Shown here: piece by piece, positions 45,010 to 52,113 of the stretch
How positions within the stretch are numbered: position 1 is the stretch's first letter
How the letters are laid out: each line of letters opens with the position of its first letter
Assembly (NCBI RefSeq): GCF_001280505.1
Contig: NZ_LBIO01000044.1
Span: 62,001-126,000 of the forward strand
Reading direction: 5' to 3'
Origin: Mangrovimonas sp. TPBH4
GTDB taxonomy: Bacteria; Bacteroidota; Bacteroidia; Flavobacteriales; Flavobacteriaceae
DNA: 64,000 bases
Notes under the pieces: model-generated
Databases searched by the model: none
The model's input: only the letters and a program-made list of their open reading frames with translations
Told to the model about the DNA's origin: nothing
Position numbers and translations under genes: made by a program

Positions 45010-45281
45010 ACTAGGTCTTAAAACAGCAAGATTCACAAATGCTGGAGTTACAATGTCAGTTGTAAAAGCTAAAAAAAGGCCAAGCGTTAAAAGCTCCCAG
45101 ACACTCAAAAGGGTCATTCATTTATGTAGTGTCTGGAAACGTAATCATCGAAGGACAATCCTTGACAGCAAGTGGGGCTGGTTATTGTGAAGGAGACAAC
45201 TATGCTTCAGACTGTGAGCTTAAAGAAGACAATACTTATATCTTTTGCAGAAATGCTGATGATGAAATAATTCAAGATTAA
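45010..45281 (+). pseudogene. Decayed cupin-domain protein
   Basis: A frame with an in-frame stop and a one-base shift. Fragment 1 reads TARFTNAGVTMSVVK (about 45020–45066); after a +1 shift the frame continues KKGQALKAPRHSKGSFIYVVSGNVIIEGQ, then SLTASGAGYCEGDNY, ending IIQD-stop at 45281. The S/G-x-F-x-Y-V-x-x-G-x-V segment is the cupin beta-barrel signature of pirin- or ChrR-like sensors. No ATG in a sensible place. A dead cassette gene. Confidence 0.55.
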
Positions 45282-45309
45282 TCATTTATTAATAACTAAA
45301 TCAAATTTT

Positions 45310-45546
45310 ATGGGAGCAAATGTTTCAAATGCAGCTCACGGAGCAGGCTACTCAACTGGTGAAAAGTTCATTGAACTACATCGTAGAATAATTCTGAATG
45401 ATGAAGCTTATTCTAAAGCGGTATCATTATTAAATGAAAACAAGTATGATGAAGCAAAGGAGTTTTTATTAAAAGTATCTCCTCAAAATGCTTCGGACGC
45501 AATAAACGTATTTCTAAACGATTTGAAGGAAATTAGAAAATCCTAA
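45310..45546 (+). CDS. Hypothetical 78-residue protein
   Basis: Glycine/alanine-rich N terminus (MGANVSNAAHGAGYSTG) followed by a helical C-terminal region (KFIELHRRIILNDEAYSKAVSLLNENKYDEAKEFLLKV) resembling one TPR-like helix pair. No signal peptide and no known family. Typical small cassette gene: it ends 10 nt before the palindromic element at 45556. Confidence 0.55.
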   Translation: MGANVSNAAHGAGYSTGEKFIELHRRIILNDEAYSKAVSLLNENKYDEAKEFLLKVSPQNASDAINVFLNDLKEIRKS

Positions 45547-45555
45547 AAATACGTT

Positions 45556-45687
45556 TGCCAACATTGGGTATAAAAACATAGGGCAGACAGTGGTTTCCGC
45601 AAGTTTCGGGTTCTTAGCAAGCTTTGTCTCGGTGGACAAGTACGCAGTTCCGAAATGCCCTACGTTTCATACCCTAGACCGTTATCT
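45556..45687. repeat. attC-like palindromic element E3 (132 bp)
   Basis: Begins TGCCAAC (45556–45562) and ends GTTATCT (45681–45687). Long inverted arms: GGGTATAAAAACATAGGGCA (45566–45585) against TGCCCTACGTTTCATACCC (45656–45674), interrupted by unpaired bases. Ends in reverse-complement 7-mers and a length of 57–141 bp are the hallmarks of integron attC sites, but the end sequence is not the canonical RYYYAAC/GTTRRRY. Confidence 0.6.
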
Positions 45688-45738
45688 TACATTATGTAGG
45701 AATGAAATTTAAAAGGATTTACTGTAAAATTGTGAAAT

Positions 45739-46398
45739 ATGTTAGATTCAATAGTTAAACCATTAAGAGATTCTATTATGCATTGGATCACTTGGATTGG
45801 AGTAATTATTGGATCTTTAAGTGCGATAAGTGCAATTGTCCGGATATTTGAAATTGGACTGATTCCAGTATTGAAGACTTTTATAGAATTCTATAGAAGT
45901 TTATTAGAACCTTTGCATGAACTTATTAATTTACCTCCTTGGCCTTTTGAAATACCATTTATATTTGTTGATTTACTTTCCATTTATCTTGTTCTATTTG
46001 GTATGTCTTTTCGATCTTTTAAATCTCATTTATATTTAGACAGTGAGTATAAGAGGATAACCGAACCTCTGAAATCAAAAAAATATAACTCGTCTAAAAT
46101 CCTGCACTCACTTCGACTAATCCTTTTAATAGATACTATCACAGCTTTTTCAATAAGGCTATATTTTAGAATTTCCAGGAGAATAGAACACCAAAACGGG
46201 TTGTTGATGAATCTTGAAAACTCACACAAAGATGAGCCCGCTATAGCCATTGCCATGGCTAAAAAATTTCATGAAGTCGAAATAAGCAGATTTTTGAAAT
46301 TAAAAAAAGATATATACCCTCAAGTAATGCAATATATTTCAATCCCATTAGCAATTCTGTTTTTTTTTCTTTTCAATGAGTTTGATCCAATTCCTTAA
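45739..46398 (+). CDS. Hypothetical membrane protein
   Basis: 219 residues with hydrophobic segments about 16–40 (WITWIGVIIGSLSAISAIVRIFEIGLIPVL), 68–90 (FEIPFIFVDLLSIYLVLFGMSF), possibly 122–138 and a C-terminal helix about 200–213 (ISIPLAILFFFLF); the soluble loop about 140–195 is charged and helical. No recognised family. Lies between cassette elements E3 and E4 on the plus strand and is probably a cassette gene. Confidence 0.6.
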   Translation: MLDSIVKPLRDSIMHWITWIGVIIGSLSAISAIVRIFEIGLIPVLKTFIEFYRSLLEPLHELINLPPWPFEIPFIFVDLLSIYLVLFGMSFRSFKSHLYLDSEYKRITEPLKSKKYNSSKILHSLRLILLIDTITAFSIRLYFRISRRIEHQNGLLMNLENSHKDEPAIAIAMAKKFHEVEISRFLKLKKDIYPQVMQYISIPLAILFFFLFNEFDPIP

Positions 46399-46445
46399 AC
46401 CCTAAAAAAGATATAATTTATTATAAATAAGCAATAAAAAAGGTA

Positions 46446-46503
46446 GTTAACAATACCTATACGAATACCCTTTAGGATACTGGGCACAGCCAAATTGTTG
46501 GCA
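46446..46503. repeat. attC-like palindromic element E4 (58 bp)
   Basis: From GTTAAC (46446–46451) to GTTGGCA (46497–46503); core ATACCCTTTAGGATAC matches the core of E6 (ATACCCTACAGGATAC). Starts 48 nt after the membrane protein gene. Confidence 0.55.
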
Positions 46504-46762
46504 AAATCAAAAATATTAGAACAACAATAAAGTACTAATTTCTGAAGAATTCCTCAAAGAAATTGAAAGATTAACATGTAACAAAGCTTCATTTTTTAGT
46601 TAACTAGTCTTATTTTGACTTCACAAAGTAATTTTAACTCTTACACCTCATTTTTCTTCTAAACAATTTAGTAAAATTTATAACGTCTTCCTTTTTTCAG
46701 TACGAAAAAAAGTTCATTTTACAAACTTCCTATCCTTTCATTAAACCTTTCGTTTAATAACT

Positions 46763-46790
46763 TTATACTCAAATATAAATTTAAGTATAA
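46763..46790 (+). promoter_or_regulatory. Conserved palindromic operator at HTH start, copy B
   Basis: TTATACT (46763–46769) and AGTATAA (46784–46790) overlapping the start codon, identical to copy A. Confidence 0.5.
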
Positions 46791-47125
46791 TGGAAAACCC
46801 CTTTGAATTAATCAACGAACGCTTAGACCGAATTGAAAAATCCCTAATTAATATCATTGACAAAATAGAAGATAATAATGGTGCACCCGCCCCTTCCCTC
46901 CCCAACATTATGAACATTGAGCAAGTAGCAGACTATATAAGCCTATCCAAACACACCGTATACGGATTGGTCCACAAACGTGAAATACCTCATTTCAAAA
47001 AGGGTAAACGTTTGTATTTTGACAAAGAAAGGATCAACGAATGGCTTCGTGAAGGCGAAGTTTCAACTAAAAAAGATATTGAAGAGAAGGTGGATGAATA
47101 TTTATTCAGGAACCCGCTCATATAA
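46790..47125 (+). CDS. Excisionase-like helix-turn-helix protein
   Basis: 111 residues. N-terminal coiled-coil-like segment about 4–30 (FELINERLDRIEKSLINIIDKI), a short Pro/Ala linker, then a MerR/excisionase-type (HTH_17) DNA-binding domain about 40–88: MNIEQVADYISLSKHTVYGLVHKREIPHFKKGKRLYFDKERINEWL. Small DNA-binding proteins of this type act as excisionases or local regulators. The palindrome overlapping the start codon suggests autoregulation. A frameshifted paralog lies 2.9 kb upstream. Confidence 0.85.
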   Translation: MENPFELINERLDRIEKSLINIIDKIEDNNGAPAPSLPNIMNIEQVADYISLSKHTVYGLVHKREIPHFKKGKRLYFDKERINEWLREGEVSTKKDIEEKVDEYLFRNPLI

Positions 47126-47252
47126 AAAGACCTAACGTAGCAATCAACTTTCTTTAAAAAGTCTATCAACTCTATATTTTTACAACAATTACCATCCTCT
47201 TTAACGTGAGTCAATAATTTATTCTTAATATAAAATGACGTCAACCAATTAA

Positions 47253-47272
47253 AATACCCAATAATGGGTATT
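47253..47272. repeat. Hairpin AATACCC/GGGTATT, copy B
   Basis: Perfect 7-bp stem AATACCC (47253–47259) / GGGTATT (47266–47272), followed by CCCTCC as in copy A. Confidence 0.5.
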
Positions 47273-47366
47273 CCCTCCTATAATTCATCTATTATATTTA
47301 TGAAATAAAAATATACTAAACCCTGACGCATTGAAATTTACCCAAAATAAACACGAATAATAATGG

Positions 47367-47401
47367 GGCTAAACACAATTATGTTTAGCCTTATGTTAGC
47401 A
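47367..47401. repeat. Cassette-boundary stem-loop E5 ending in GTTAGCA
   Basis: Perfect 9-bp stem GGCTAAACA (47367–47375) / TGTTTAGCC (47382–47390), then GTTAGCA (47395–47401), 21 nt before the next gene. Confidence 0.55.
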
Positions 47402-47421
47402 TCAATTAAAAAAAGTAGAAA

Positions 47422-48405
47422 ATGGAATCAAAAGAACAATTCGAAGAAATAGAGGAAATTGAGCCTAAGATTTCCAAAATAGAATCATTTATACACCCTT
47501 CTGACGATGAATTGATTGAATTAGACGATAAGGCTTTTATTTCCAGTAATGGCTATCCTCCGGATGGACAAGCTACAGGAACTCTTTCAGTTACTGTAAC
47601 TGACCAAAATGGGAGACCCGTAAGAGGACATAGAGTTCGATTTAGTTTAACCCATGTGAGACCAAGTGGTAATTGGAGGTCTGCTTCAGGGCTGAAAAGG
47701 ATATATAATAGTCGTGGAGGAAACGGTGCTAAAGCAGAAAATCTTGTTAACAGAGGAGTAATAAGAGTAATTGGTACTTTAAGTTCATCAAGTGCCGTTA
47801 CCAATTCAAATGGCATTGCACAAGTTACTTACCGAACTTCTCATATTGGTACTGATTTTAATCAGTCATCAAGAGCAAGGGAAAAAGTTACATCTACTCT
47901 TCAAAATGGTTCATCAAGGTCACTAAACTTAGATATTGGATGGACAGGATTGAAAAAGATCCAGACAGTAAGTAAGGGTTTAAGAATCATTGGAGCAACA
48001 GGTCAACATGTTCACCCAGATTTAAGGACATTTTTAATTAATCTTGGTAATTCTGTAAAAAATGCTAATTGGCCTCATGAGATTACAGTTACTGCTGCAA
48101 GTCTTCGTTATGGAGGTCAATATCCACCACATTTTACGCATAAACATGGATTAACATTAGACTTAAGACCAATGTCTACTGATGGAGAAATAACTTGGGC
48201 AAAATCCGATGGTTCGTCTAAATCCAATTTTGATTTTCAAAGAACAAAAGCACTAATTTCTGTGCTTAAGCAATCAGGTGGAACTGTTTATTTTAATGGT
48301 AAGAATACAGGTGGAACTGTCAAAGCAGGGCATGATGACCATGTACACGTTTCATGGTTATCTTCTTTCGTTAAAGTTGTGAAAGAAAAAGAAATAACAA
48401 TATAA
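47422..48405 (+). CDS. Ig-like + LAS-type metallopeptidase, no signal peptide
   Basis: 327 residues. An acidic N-terminal tail (1–40), an invasin-like Big_1/Ig domain about 52–172 (TGTLSVTVTDQNGRPVRGHRVRFSL), then a LAS (MepA/M15/M74-like) zinc-peptidase domain about 185–312. Zinc ligands fit H240 and D247 in HKHGLTLD (HxxGxxxD) and H309 in HDDHVHV (304–310). Such enzymes cut D-Ala-meso-DAP or D-Ala-D-Ala peptidoglycan bonds. No signal peptide, so it is either exported by another route (effector or lysis-type use) or acts on a cytosolic substrate. Flanked by cassette elements E5 and E6. Confidence 0.72.
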   Translation: MESKEQFEEIEEIEPKISKIESFIHPSDDELIELDDKAFISSNGYPPDGQATGTLSVTVTDQNGRPVRGHRVRFSLTHVRPSGNWRSASGLKRIYNSRGGNGAKAENLVNRGVIRVIGTLSSSSAVTNSNGIAQVTYRTSHIGTDFNQSSRAREKVTSTLQNGSSRSLNLDIGWTGLKKIQTVSKGLRIIGATGQHVHPDLRTFLINLGNSVKNANWPHEITVTAASLRYGGQYPPHFTHKHGLTLDLRPMSTDGEITWAKSDGSSKSNFDFQRTKALISVLKQSGGTVYFNGKNTGGTVKAGHDDHVHVSWLSSFVKVVKEKEITI

Positions 48406-48410
48406 CATGA

Positions 48411-48470
48411 TGCTAACAAGGTGTATAGTGCATACCCTACAGGATACGTACCATGCACAGACCGTTGTGC
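48411..48470. repeat. attC-like palindromic element E6 (60 bp)
   Basis: TGCTAAC (48411–48417) to GTTGTGC (48464–48470). Nested pairing: AAC/GTT, GGT/ACC and GTGCAT/ATGCAC with unpaired bases between. Core ATACCCTACAGGATAC matches E4. Confidence 0.6.
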
Positions 48471-48503
48471 TCAATTAGAAGCACATATTTGAATTATTGA
48501 ACG

Positions 48504-49430
48504 ATGAAATATTTACTTATCAGTCTTTTGTTTTGTATTAGTCTTTGGTTCTGCGGTTGCACCGAATCTAATCGTCAAAATGATAAAACTAAAGTCGTAT
48601 GGGATAATATTAAATTAGAAAGAGACATACACTACACTCATTTAGACTCCACCAGCCAAATACTTGACATATACATGCAGGGTAATTTAGTTGGATTACC
48701 CGGCAGATGGTTTGAGGAGGATACTTCTAAAAGGAAAACAATTGTTCATTTTCATGGGGGCGGATGGATTTTAGGGAATAAAACTTCACTACTTGGTGTG
48801 AGTTCTGAGCTAATTGTGCTTCCCTTTTTAGAGAGAGGATATAATGTCATTAATGTCGAATATAGGCGAGGTTCTGGAACGGCTCCCCAAGCAGCTGAAG
48901 ATGCATTTCTCGCGTTAAAATGGATTGAAAATAACGCCACAAAATATCATATTGATTTAAATAAGATTGTGTTGATGGGAGAATCCGCTGGAGCTCATTT
49001 GTCTATGATTTCAGGAATTAAGAAGTCGGACCATGAATTTGTTCCTAAAGCAGTTATTAATATTTCAGGTATTTCGAATATTCAAGAACAGGATCAGTAC
49101 TTGAGAAATGTAAACCCTGATAATTGGAACTATGTAAGCGACTGGATTGGTGACACTTCTAGGATAGTCATGATAAGCAATGAGTTTTCACCCATATTAT
49201 ATATTGATAAGAATACTCCTCCCATAATTTCCATACACAGTGTTAAAGATAAAATAGTGGATTATAATCAGTCCAAGAGATTACATGCTAAGCTCGACCA
49301 ACTTGGTATCAAGAATCAGTTGACGTCTGTTCCAAATGGCGAACACATGGCATTTGGAGAAACAGAATTAGACAATTTCTACAGAGATGTTTTCATGTTT
49401 CTTAATGACATAGGAATAGATGAGAATTAA
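48504..49430 (+). CDS. Lipoprotein alpha/beta-hydrolase (esterase, BD-FAE/carboxylesterase-like)
   Basis: 308 residues. N-terminal lipoprotein-type signal with cysteines C17/C19. Alpha/beta-hydrolase fold: oxyanion loop HGGGW (84–88), nucleophile GESAG with S161, acid D in HSVKDKIVD near 250, H in NGEHMAF near 285. Related to the feruloyl-esterase-like/kynurenine formamidase-type BD-FAE group. Probably periplasmic ester hydrolysis; the substrate is unknown. It follows cassette element E6 and precedes the amine-oxidase/tyrosinase cluster by 120 bp; whether it belongs to it is unclear. Confidence 0.82.
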   Translation: MKYLLISLLFCISLWFCGCTESNRQNDKTKVVWDNIKLERDIHYTHLDSTSQILDIYMQGNLVGLPGRWFEEDTSKRKTIVHFHGGGWILGNKTSLLGVSSELIVLPFLERGYNVINVEYRRGSGTAPQAAEDAFLALKWIENNATKYHIDLNKIVLMGESAGAHLSMISGIKKSDHEFVPKAVINISGISNIQEQDQYLRNVNPDNWNYVSDWIGDTSRIVMISNEFSPILYIDKNTPPIISIHSVKDKIVDYNQSKRLHAKLDQLGIKNQLTSVPNGEHMAFGETELDNFYRDVFMFLNDIGIDEN

Positions 49431-49551
49431 ATATTTATTGAATTAACATCAAGTTTTTAAGTGAATCTAAAATACAGTGATCAATGTGTTCTTCTCAAAA
49501 GCTAAACATTTTGAGCAACACCCGTTTTTACTTAATTAATTAACCACAGAC

Positions 49552-50436
49552 ATGAAAATAAAATTCCTTAACTCTCTCATAATCCTAGCAGACTCTAGCG
49601 AAGCTAAATCTGCTGTAAGTCAACATGACTCTTATATCAAAAATCTTACATCATTTGATATTCAATCCAAAGTAAAGAGGCTAGGTGAATTGAGTTATAA
49701 GGATTACTTAGCCAATGCTCAACTGTTTCTTTATGATTGGAAACCTTATGAAGAACAGTACTTTAAAAGCATCATCAATCAAGTTGAAAAGCAAATTAAG
49801 AAGAAAAAATATAAGTTCAATCTACCAGATGAAATCTTAGTGATCAAATCTGCAATGCATGAAGAAGGTGGTCTAAACGGTTTTACTCGAGAAAACTATA
49901 TGGTTCTTAATTTAGATTCTCTTTCACATCATCTGTTTGAACATGAGCTATTTCACATTATCTCAAGATACAACAGGGATAAAATTTATAAGGCTTATTC
50001 TGTTCTGGGGTTTAAGCCCTGTAATGAAGTTGAAATCCCTTCTACGATAATTAATTTCAAGATTTCAAACCCTGACGCTCCATTTAATAATTTCTACATA
50101 GAACTCGAACATAATAAAAAGCCAATAGAAGCATTGATGCTTCTGTATTCTAATCGGCCATATTCAGGAGGTAAATTTTTCTCATATGTGAATAAAGGTT
50201 TAATGCTATTAAAAGGAGATGACAATTCTAAAGAAGCAATTCTAGATGGTGGAAGACCAATAATCCTAGATTACTCTGAGGTAAATGGACTCTACGAAAA
50301 AATTGGAAAAAATACTGGTTATAATATCCATCAAGAGGAAGTAACAGCTGATCATTTCAGCATGGCATTGAATGACATCAAAAATCTTCCTGATCAACAT
50401 CTAGTAGATAAACTGGACGAAATACTTATTAAGTAA
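49552..50436 (+). CDS. Putative cytosolic zinc metallopeptidase
   Basis: 294 residues, no clear signal peptide. Contains HELFH (HExxH, 131–135) in a helix LFEHELFHIISRYN and a downstream HQEEVTADHF segment where E263 could be the third zinc ligand, the gluzincin arrangement. The rest has no recognised family. It is the first gene of the cluster, 13 nt before the amine oxidase on the same strand, so probably co-translated with it. If the motif is real it could cut or mature a peptide substrate or partner; this is inference from two motifs only. Confidence 0.62.
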   Translation: MKIKFLNSLIILADSSEAKSAVSQHDSYIKNLTSFDIQSKVKRLGELSYKDYLANAQLFLYDWKPYEEQYFKSIINQVEKQIKKKKYKFNLPDEILVIKSAMHEEGGLNGFTRENYMVLNLDSLSHHLFEHELFHIISRYNRDKIYKAYSVLGFKPCNEVEIPSTIINFKISNPDAPFNNFYIELEHNKKPIEALMLLYSNRPYSGGKFFSYVNKGLMLLKGDDNSKEAILDGGRPIILDYSEVNGLYEKIGKNTGYNIHQEEVTADHFSMALNDIKNLPDQHLVDKLDEILIK

Positions 50437-50449
50437 TAAACAAGAAACT

Positions 50450-52051
50450 ATGATTGAACAAATTCAACCCAAACTAGATAGAATTAAAAAAATTGACCAT
50501 GGCCGCCCACGAAAGAAAGTTGCTATTATTGGTGCGGGAATGGCAGGCTTGGTAGCAGCCTATGAGCTTGCTATCTTAGGTCATGAAGTTATTATTTATG
50601 AGGCCAACGATAGAATTGGTGGCAGGGCATATACCTACCGCTTCAATGATGGTCAATATCATGAGTTAGGTGCAATGCGCTTTCCAAAAGAGCATGATCA
50701 TTTAAGGTATTATGCAGCCAAGTGTGGATTGTCCTTTAGGACTTTTATTAACCATCACGATGAACCAGACTCTTTTTATTTCATTAAGGGAACACTTTCA
50801 GAGAAGTCATCCTGGAATACGAAATTGATTCCAGAATTAGATTTGACTGAATTCGAAGAATGGATGATTCATAATGGACCAATTCCTAGTACAGCGAAAC
50901 ATTCACAAGTACTCAACTTGTTGGTTTATCCATTTGAAATTTTAATCCATGAGATTTCTTCTAACCCATATGACCGTAATGCCATTCTTGGAATCGGCCC
51001 TCTAACTGAGCGTATTAGAGAAATAGATAAGATTTCATTGGGCGATTACCTAAAAGTATATCTTACCTCAAGCGATGCATTAGAGTTGATTGGAGGCATT
51101 ACTGGATTAGAGGCTTGGTGGGATAAAGCAGTATCTTGGTTTATACGTGAAGAAATAGCTGCTGCTGAGCGTTTAAAAGATCAAAAGATCGAAAAGGGTA
51201 TAGATGAAATAATAGGTGGCACAGATTTACTGCCTAATGGTATGTTGAATCTTCTAAGCAAATTGAATGTAGAGATAAATGTTGAGCACGAGATATTTTC
51301 AATAAATAATCAACGTGAACAAATTCAACTAGGAATTAAAAATAAATCCAAAAAAAATCTAAAAGATTTTGATCATGTAATTTGTACCCTGCCCTTTTCT
51401 ATACTTCGGACAATTTCATGTGCTGGATTTGGTAAAAGAAAAATGTCGGCAATTAGAAATTTAAATTATTGCAGTATGGCTAAGGTATTGCTTAATACCA
51501 AAACTCGTTTCTGGGAAGCCGAACCATATAATATCAAAGGTGGTGCTTCTCAAACTGACCTAATCAACAGACAAATTTATTATCCTTCAAATAACACAGA
51601 GACCATTCAATCGAAAAACGAATCAGGTCTTAAAAGTATCCTTGGAATAATTCAAAAATTCAAGAAAACTGAATTATTGGATAACCCTAAGGAAAGATCC
51701 GGTGTATTAGTGGGAAGTTATGTTTGGGGCATGGACGCAAGGCGCTTAGGAGCAATAAATCCGAATGAAAGAGTTGCAACCGTTAAAGAAGCGGTTTCAA
51801 AGATTCATCCGGAAATTCTGGAGGATGGTATGGTTAAAGATCATGCTTCTATTTCATGGGATAATAATAAATTTTCAAAAGGTGCTTTCTGTCAAATGAA
51901 ACCCGGTGATTTCTCGAAATATTATCAAGATGCTATATCTCCAGAAGGTAATCTCTTCTTTGCAGGAGAGCACTGTTCCCTAGACAATGGGTGGATACAA
52001 GGAGCAATTGCATCCAGTCTTAAAGCGGTTGAAGAACTAGTAAGCCATTAA
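50450..52051 (+). CDS. FAD-dependent L-amino-acid oxidase-like amine oxidase
   Basis: 533 residues. Rossmann FAD motif VAIIGAGMAGL (24–34, G28/G30/G33) with ribose-binding E51, then IGGRAYTY, an AMRFP segment with R77 at the position that binds the substrate carboxylate in L-amino-acid oxidases, and the C-terminal FAD motif FFAGEHCSLDNGWIQGAIASS near 502–520. Flavin oxidation of an amino acid or amine to the imine with H2O2 as by-product; the AMRFP arginine favours an amino acid. No signal peptide. Sits between the metallopeptidase (13 nt) and the tyrosinase (62 nt). The aromatic substrate is inference from the neighbours. Confidence 0.86.
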   Translation: MIEQIQPKLDRIKKIDHGRPRKKVAIIGAGMAGLVAAYELAILGHEVIIYEANDRIGGRAYTYRFNDGQYHELGAMRFPKEHDHLRYYAAKCGLSFRTFINHHDEPDSFYFIKGTLSEKSSWNTKLIPELDLTEFEEWMIHNGPIPSTAKHSQVLNLLVYPFEILIHEISSNPYDRNAILGIGPLTERIREIDKISLGDYLKVYLTSSDALELIGGITGLEAWWDKAVSWFIREEIAAAERLKDQKIEKGIDEIIGGTDLLPNGMLNLLSKLNVEINVEHEIFSINNQREQIQLGIKNKSKKNLKDFDHVICTLPFSILRTISCAGFGKRKMSAIRNLNYCSMAKVLLNTKTRFWEAEPYNIKGGASQTDLINRQIYYPSNNTETIQSKNESGLKSILGIIQKFKKTELLDNPKERSGVLVGSYVWGMDARRLGAINPNERVATVKEAVSKIHPEILEDGMVKDHASISWDNNKFSKGAFCQMKPGDFSKYYQDAISPEGNLFFAGEHCSLDNGWIQGAIASSLKAVEELVSH

Positions 52052-52113
52052 TTATATATAAAGAGGAATCACCGAAGATAAAATGGAAATTAGTCACCAA
52101 TTAAGATTTTAAG

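Larger units (their letters stand above)
46609..47401 (+). repeat. HTH cassette unit, copy B
   Basis: Second copy of the unit at 43749–44522, carrying the intact HTH gene. Ends in a perfect 9-bp hairpin and GTTAGCA. Confidence 0.8.

Noticed and set aside
45556..45687. Element E3 as a simple terminator
   Set aside because: Arms are separated by ~70 bases and no T run follows on either strand; the paired 7-mer ends fit a recombination-type element better.
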